NCBI GenBank assembly: GCA_036172265.1
Contig: JASFBA010000010.1
Coordinates: 1 to 64,000, forward strand
Length of the DNA: 64,000 nt
Reading direction: 5' to 3'
Origin: JASFBA01 sp036172265
Lineage (GTDB): Bacteria; Chloroflexota; Chloroflexia; DTKN01
A program made the position numbers and the translations under genes. Numbering within the stretch: the stretch's first letter is position 1; every line of letters begins with the position of its first letter. The notes beneath the pieces were generated by a model, which was not told the origin of the DNA, ran no database searches, and saw only the letters and a program-made list of their open reading frames with translations. Below, piece by piece: positions 61,175 to 64,000 of this stretch.

Positions 61175-61405
61175 TTAGCCCGCCTCGACGTCCGCTTTGG
61201 TGGCATAGACCTTCTGCCCATCGGCAACGGCCTGGTAGAGGTCGTCCGCAAAGCCGAAGGCTCCGCCATCGGGTCGGGAAAGTTGAAAGCCGTGAAGGCC
61301 CAGTTTGGCCAGGACATCGCGGGGCTGGGTGCCCGGCAGGATCTGGACCTCCTGGTACTCCCGTTTGCCGTCCGTTCCGGCCACGGCGATGGTGATCCTT
61401 TTCAT
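61175..61405 (-). CDS. Ubiquitin-like beta-grasp protein, BilA-like
   Basis: 76 residues, ubiquitin's own length; ATG 61405 behind AGGAGGTG. Beta-grasp pattern: two opening strands (KRITIAVAG, YQEVQILPG), a helix (TQPRDVLAKLG), then strands FQLSRPDGG and KVYATKADVEAG. The chain ends directly in Ala-Gly, so it needs no processing before activation. There is one domain, not the tandem form seen in some bacterial systems. It starts 24 bp after the SPFH gene and ends 22 bp before the E2-like gene. Confidence 0.85.
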   Translation of the reverse strand: MKRITIAVAGTDGKREYQEVQILPGTQPRDVLAKLGLHGFQLSRPDGGAFGFADDLYQAVADGQKVYATKADVEAG

Positions 61406-61429
61406 TTCGCACCTCCTGGTCAGCCCTTT

Positions 61430-62308
61430 CTAACCGCCTCTGGATCCGAGCAAAATGACTCGAGAGGTATCCGTCTCACGGCCGGCTTCCGGGCCTGGTT
61501 CCCCGGGACGCCGGCCGGCCGTCCTCGTTTCCCGGCGCGGCCGGGGGCCCGCCTGGTTACCTCCCGGCGTGATCAGGGTCTGGGGCGTACTGCCGTTCTG
61601 GCCCACGGCCGCAGCCCATTCCAGTACCAGCGCCCTCCAGGTCTCGTCCTCCTCTGCCCCCCGTTCTCGGATGCCCTCCAGGAGCGGCTGCAGTCGGAAC
61701 CAGGAGAGGTCCATCGGCCTGAGGGCAGAGACCGTCACGCCATCACGCCTGTCTACCTCGATTCCCAACCCTCGCACGCGCCGGGCCAGTTCCTCGCTCA
61801 GCGCCTGCTTGAGCTGGTTTCGGCCGGTTGAAGTGAGGAGGTTCTGAAAAGGAAAACGGCCCACGATCTCGCCGGCCACCTCTCGAAGGATGTTCCCGAC
61901 GATTTCCTCCCATCTGGACTCGGGGATGTAGAGGAACTGAAGACGAAAGTTCTCCCCGGCAAGGCGAGGATCGAGTTGATAAAATCCAAGCAGTTCGAGG
62001 TCGATGGGAATCCGCTCTCGGCTCAGAAGGTCGGAAATCTTTACCGTCGTCTGGCGTGGCAGGCGGCTGATGGGCCTGCGAACTTGGTCCAAGAGGGGGA
62101 TGCGCCAAACCCATTCCTCCGGGTCCACCAGACGCCAGAGGCGGCCGAGACGGTAGATGACCCCGATGTGGTTGTCGGGAGGCCGGTACAGGTTGGAGAG
62201 GCAGGCCAAGACCAGTACGACCGCTGCCGGGATGATAACGGGGCCGGGCAGGAAAGCGACCAAGACCCATAGGACCACCGCCAGCAACCACAGAAGTGCC
62301 CTGACCAT
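61430..62308 (-). CDS. SPFH/band-7 domain membrane protein with Gly-Gly C-terminus
   Basis: 292 residues; ATG 62308 behind GGAGGCGACG. Two adjacent hydrophobic stretches (about 3-21 and 24-41) anchor it. An SPFH domain follows (about 45-230: RPPDNHIGVIYRLGR, DQVRRPISRLPRQTTVKI, a helix ending ARRVRGLGIEVDRRDG). SPFH proteins form membrane microdomain scaffolds and often pair with proteases or NfeD. The C-terminal ~60 residues are a charged, Gly/Pro/Arg-rich tail ending SRGG, reminiscent of ubiquitin's RGG. It is the first gene of the Ubl operon. Confidence 0.82.
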   Translation of the reverse strand: MVRALLWLLAVVLWVLVAFLPGPVIIPAAVVLVLACLSNLYRPPDNHIGVIYRLGRLWRLVDPEEWVWRIPLLDQVRRPISRLPRQTTVKISDLLSRERIPIDLELLGFYQLDPRLAGENFRLQFLYIPESRWEEIVGNILREVAGEIVGRFPFQNLLTSTGRNQLKQALSEELARRVRGLGIEVDRRDGVTVSALRPMDLSWFRLQPLLEGIRERGAEEDETWRALVLEWAAAVGQNGSTPQTLITPGGNQAGPRPRRETRTAGRRPGEPGPEAGRETDTSRVILLGSRGG

Positions 62309-62324
62309 CGTCGCCTCCTTTTGG

Positions 62325-62361
62325 GGGGAGACTCTTTTGTCTCCCCGGTTTTTATTTTATA
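62325..62361 (-). promoter_or_regulatory. -10-like element and leader hairpin of the Ubl/SPFH operon
   Basis: On the minus strand TATAAAAT (62354-62361) is a -10-like sequence about 45 bp before the SPFH start; no clear -35. Between it and the ribosome site, GGGGAGAC and GTCTCCCC (62325-62332 and 62339-62346) form a perfect 8-bp hairpin with a 6-nt loop, leaving the AAAAGGAGG free. Confidence 0.45.
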
Positions 62362-62426
62362 CGCCCTGGCAGCGGCAGAAAGGGCAATTATCTGGAGAAA
62401 AGCCAAACGGAGGGTAAGGGAAAAGG

Positions 62427-62451
62427 GAACCGGGCCGTTCTGGCCCGGTTC
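62427..62451 (-). terminator. Terminator of the kinase-like/winged-helix gene
   Basis: GAACCGGGCC and GGCCCGGTTC (62427-62436 and 62442-62451) form a perfect 10-bp stem with a 5-nt loop, about 50 bp after the stop of the upstream minus-strand gene. On the minus strand it is followed by CCTTTTCCCTT, a modest T-rich tail. It separates that gene from the SPFH-Ubl operon. Confidence 0.6.
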
Positions 62452-62500
62452 GAAAACAACAGGAAGTAGTAAATCGGCTGAGAAAAAGGTAACGATTTCC

Positions 62501-64000
62501 TCAGAATTCCAGTTTGTAACCGGCTCCCCGGACGGTATGGAGGAATCGTTTACGACCTGGAGGTTGCTCGATCTTTTCGCGTAGCCGGCTCATAAGCGAG
62601 GTCAGACGATCCCTTTCCTGGATGCTATCTTCGTAATGTTCCCCCAGCGCTTCTTCCACGATGGCCCGCTTCCGGCAGAGTTTCCCCCGGTGATGGTACA
62701 TATATTGCAAAACTTTGAACTCTTGTTCCGTAAGAGGGATGCGCCGGCCTTCCACCCAGACCTCTCGGTTCTCCTCGTCCAGCCAGAACTCCTCTCCGGC
62801 TGCCTCCGGGAGCGGCGCGAAGGTGTCCCCGATGAGGGCGGCGGAGAGGAGGGCGTGCACATAGAGGGCGATCTCCCGTGGGGTATATCGCATCTGCGGC
62901 TCATAGGGAGCAATCCGCTCCAGTGCCTCGTAGAGGAGGGCGAGGAGGTAGAGGTTGCTTGTGTCTCCCAGGGTCTGGGCTGCTTGGTATCGAATCCGCT
63001 CGATGGTCCGGGCGGCCTTTTGCAAAGATGAGGGAAGGCCCTCCGATGGGATGGAAGCCCCCAGCGATTTTGCCCGAAGCAGACGCTGCTCCAGTTCCAG
63101 CCACTCGGATGGGCCGGCCGCATCCATGAGGTCGAACTTGATGGTATTCTCCAGCACGGCGAAATCGCGCACGAGCGGCCCGTTGCCGGCCCAGGAGAGG
63201 TCCAGAAGCCAGGTCCGGCCTTGTGGGCCGACCAGGATGCGGGAGGCATCCGGCCGGCCGTGGATGGGGCCGCAGATCACGGAGGGGATGACCGGTGCAT
63301 GCTTCTCATCAAGGTAGATAAGCGGGTTGCGGGTTTGAACGGCATCCTCGGCCAGGGAGAAGGTCAATCGGTTCGGAGCGTAGGCAATGTGCCCCAGGCC
63401 GGCGGCGAGGCTTTCTCGGCAAAGCCCCTCCAGCCGGCCGGACATTTCTTCCATAGAAAGGCGCTTTCCCCGTTCCTGGAGCCCTTCCTGCCAGAGGGTA
63501 AGGAGCGACTTCTGGGCGAGGAAGCGACCCTGTTCGTGCCACGAAGATAAGGGGTGCTCCAGGAGGTCGCCCAAGGCGGAAAGGACCTCCTCGGCCGGAC
63601 GCTGCCGATAGAAGGCCTCAAAGGGGAGGGTGTCTTCCAGGTCTCCCTCCGGAAGCGTGCTGGCCGTTGCAGCATAGTGCCGGGTTTCCGCTTCGAGTTC
63701 TCGCCGGGGGAGAAGGGGAACGACGCTCTGCGGAATCCGTAGGAATCGCTCTTTTTCGAGGTGGATAGGCCCGGTCTGGCCGCAGTGGACGATAAACTCC
63801 CTGGGAGATGGTGCTCCGGCAGTCTCTTTGGGGTAAGCGAAAGCCTCTAAGAAGAGCGATTCCCCTGGGAGGACAAGCAGAGTCCGGCCCAGGACGGCCT
63901 GTTCAAAGCCGTAGAAAAGTTTGCGCAGGAGGTCTTTCACCTCTTCGACCCGGGTGAGGAAGCATTCGGCCGGCAGTTCCGGTTCAAGGAGAGAGACCAG
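62501..64000 (-). CDS. Kinase-like plus OmpR-type winged-helix regulator (5' end missing)
   Basis: 500 codons seen, open to the window edge, so the start is outside (GTG 63940 is possible but the frame continues upstream). The middle carries an aminoglycoside-phosphotransferase-like segment, CGPIHGRPDASRILVGPQG ... LLDLSWAGNGPLVRDFAVLE. The catalytic HGD is HGR, so it is probably inactive. It resembles the TCAD9 class of conflict-system proteins as I recall them. The C-terminal ~95 residues are an OmpR/PhoB winged helix (LTEQEFKVLQYMYHHRG ... SRLREKIE ... VRGAGYKL). No receiver domain is seen. It lies upstream of, and same strand as, the Ubl cassette, a possible regulator of it. Confidence 0.72.
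   Translation of the reverse strand: MVSLLEPELPAECFLTRVEEVKDLLRKLFYGFEQAVLGRTLLVLPGESLFLEAFAYPKETAGAPSPREFIVHCGQTGPIHLEKERFLRIPQSVVPLLPRRELEAETRHYAATASTLPEGDLEDTLPFEAFYRQRPAEEVLSALGDLLEHPLSSWHEQGRFLAQKSLLTLWQEGLQERGKRLSMEEMSGRLEGLCRESLAAGLGHIAYAPNRLTFSLAEDAVQTRNPLIYLDEKHAPVIPSVICGPIHGRPDASRILVGPQGRTWLLDLSWAGNGPLVRDFAVLENTIKFDLMDAAGPSEWLELEQRLLRAKSLGASIPSEGLPSSLQKAARTIERIRYQAAQTLGDTSNLYLLALLYEALERIAPYEPQMRYTPREIALYVHALLSAALIGDTFAPLPEAAGEEFWLDEENREVWVEGRRIPLTEQEFKVLQYMYHHRGKLCRKRAIVEEALGEHYEDSIQERDRLTSLMSRLREKIEQPPGRKRFLHTVRGAGYKLEF

Noticed and set aside
61175..61405. Reading the small protein as ThiS/MoaD sulfur carrier
   Set aside because: Ends Ala-Gly rather than the usual Gly-Gly and sits between SPFH and E2-like genes with JAB, not with thiamine or molybdopterin genes; still not fully excluded.

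Overview
The window is a GC-rich, densely packed bacterial chromosome segment that reads best as Chloroflexota, probably an Anaerolineae-type anaerobe or thermophile. The pointers are a glycosyltransferase-DUF2298 giant membrane protein, an AOR-family oxidoreductase, a group 3b [NiFe] hydrogenase beside an Hdr-Flx complex, frequent TTG/GTG starts, and sigma70-type promoters that nearly all have 17-bp spacers. The lineage is inferred from gene content; there is no rRNA or other marker gene. I saw no tRNA, rRNA or CRISPR array.

Layout. 1-4.2 kb: 3' part of a glutamine-dependent NAD+ synthetase (minus strand), then secreted cell-wall proteins (M23 peptidase, CAP/BACON protein). 4.2-4.75 kb: repeat-rich spacer. 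4.75-14.8 kb: self-regulated HutC-type regulator, tungsten aldehyde oxidoreductase, class III aminotransferase, M28 peptidase, HpnA-like epimerase, and a 1252-residue polypeptide carrying kinase, dehydrogenase, SCP2 and aldolase domains. 14.8-18.9 kb (minus): four-gene WbpA/B/E/D-like set for a diacetamido-uronic acid nucleotide sugar. 19-22.3 kb: small winged-helix protein, membrane protein and XPB/Ssl2 N-domain-like protein. 22.4-28.1 kb: wrecked DUF4258 gene, then a LysW-like carrier, KamA aminomutase, two ATP-grasp ligases, GNAT and C26 hydrolase. 28.1-29.2 kb: polyprenyl synthase (minus). 29.8-36.2 kb: oligopeptide ABC transporter. 36.3-44.6 kb (minus): GT-DUF2298 protein, PBP and thiolase. 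44.8-45.6 kb: transposase remnant and STAS protein. 45.7-58.8 kb: hydBGDA hydrogenase, maturation protease, response regulator, ACT protein, hdrCBA, DUF4389 protein and flx genes. 58.8-64 kb (minus): E1-like, JAB, E2-like, ubiquitin-like and SPFH proteins, and a truncated kinase-like/winged-helix regulator.

How they work together. The 45.7-58.8 kb block forms one redox module: an NAD(P)-linked hydrogenase beside an NADH-linked, probably electron-bifurcating Flx-Hdr complex, exchanging electrons between H2, NAD(P)H, ferredoxin and a disulfide-type acceptor. The 58.8-61.4 kb block has the Ubl-E2-JAB-E1 order of bacterial ubiquitin-like conjugation (Bil-type) systems, here joined to a membrane SPFH protein whose own C-terminus is Arg-Gly-Gly. 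The 22.8-28.1 kb block looks like a carrier-protein-assisted pathway around a beta-amino acid. These two blocks and the four-domain fusion are the best candidates for undescribed biology.
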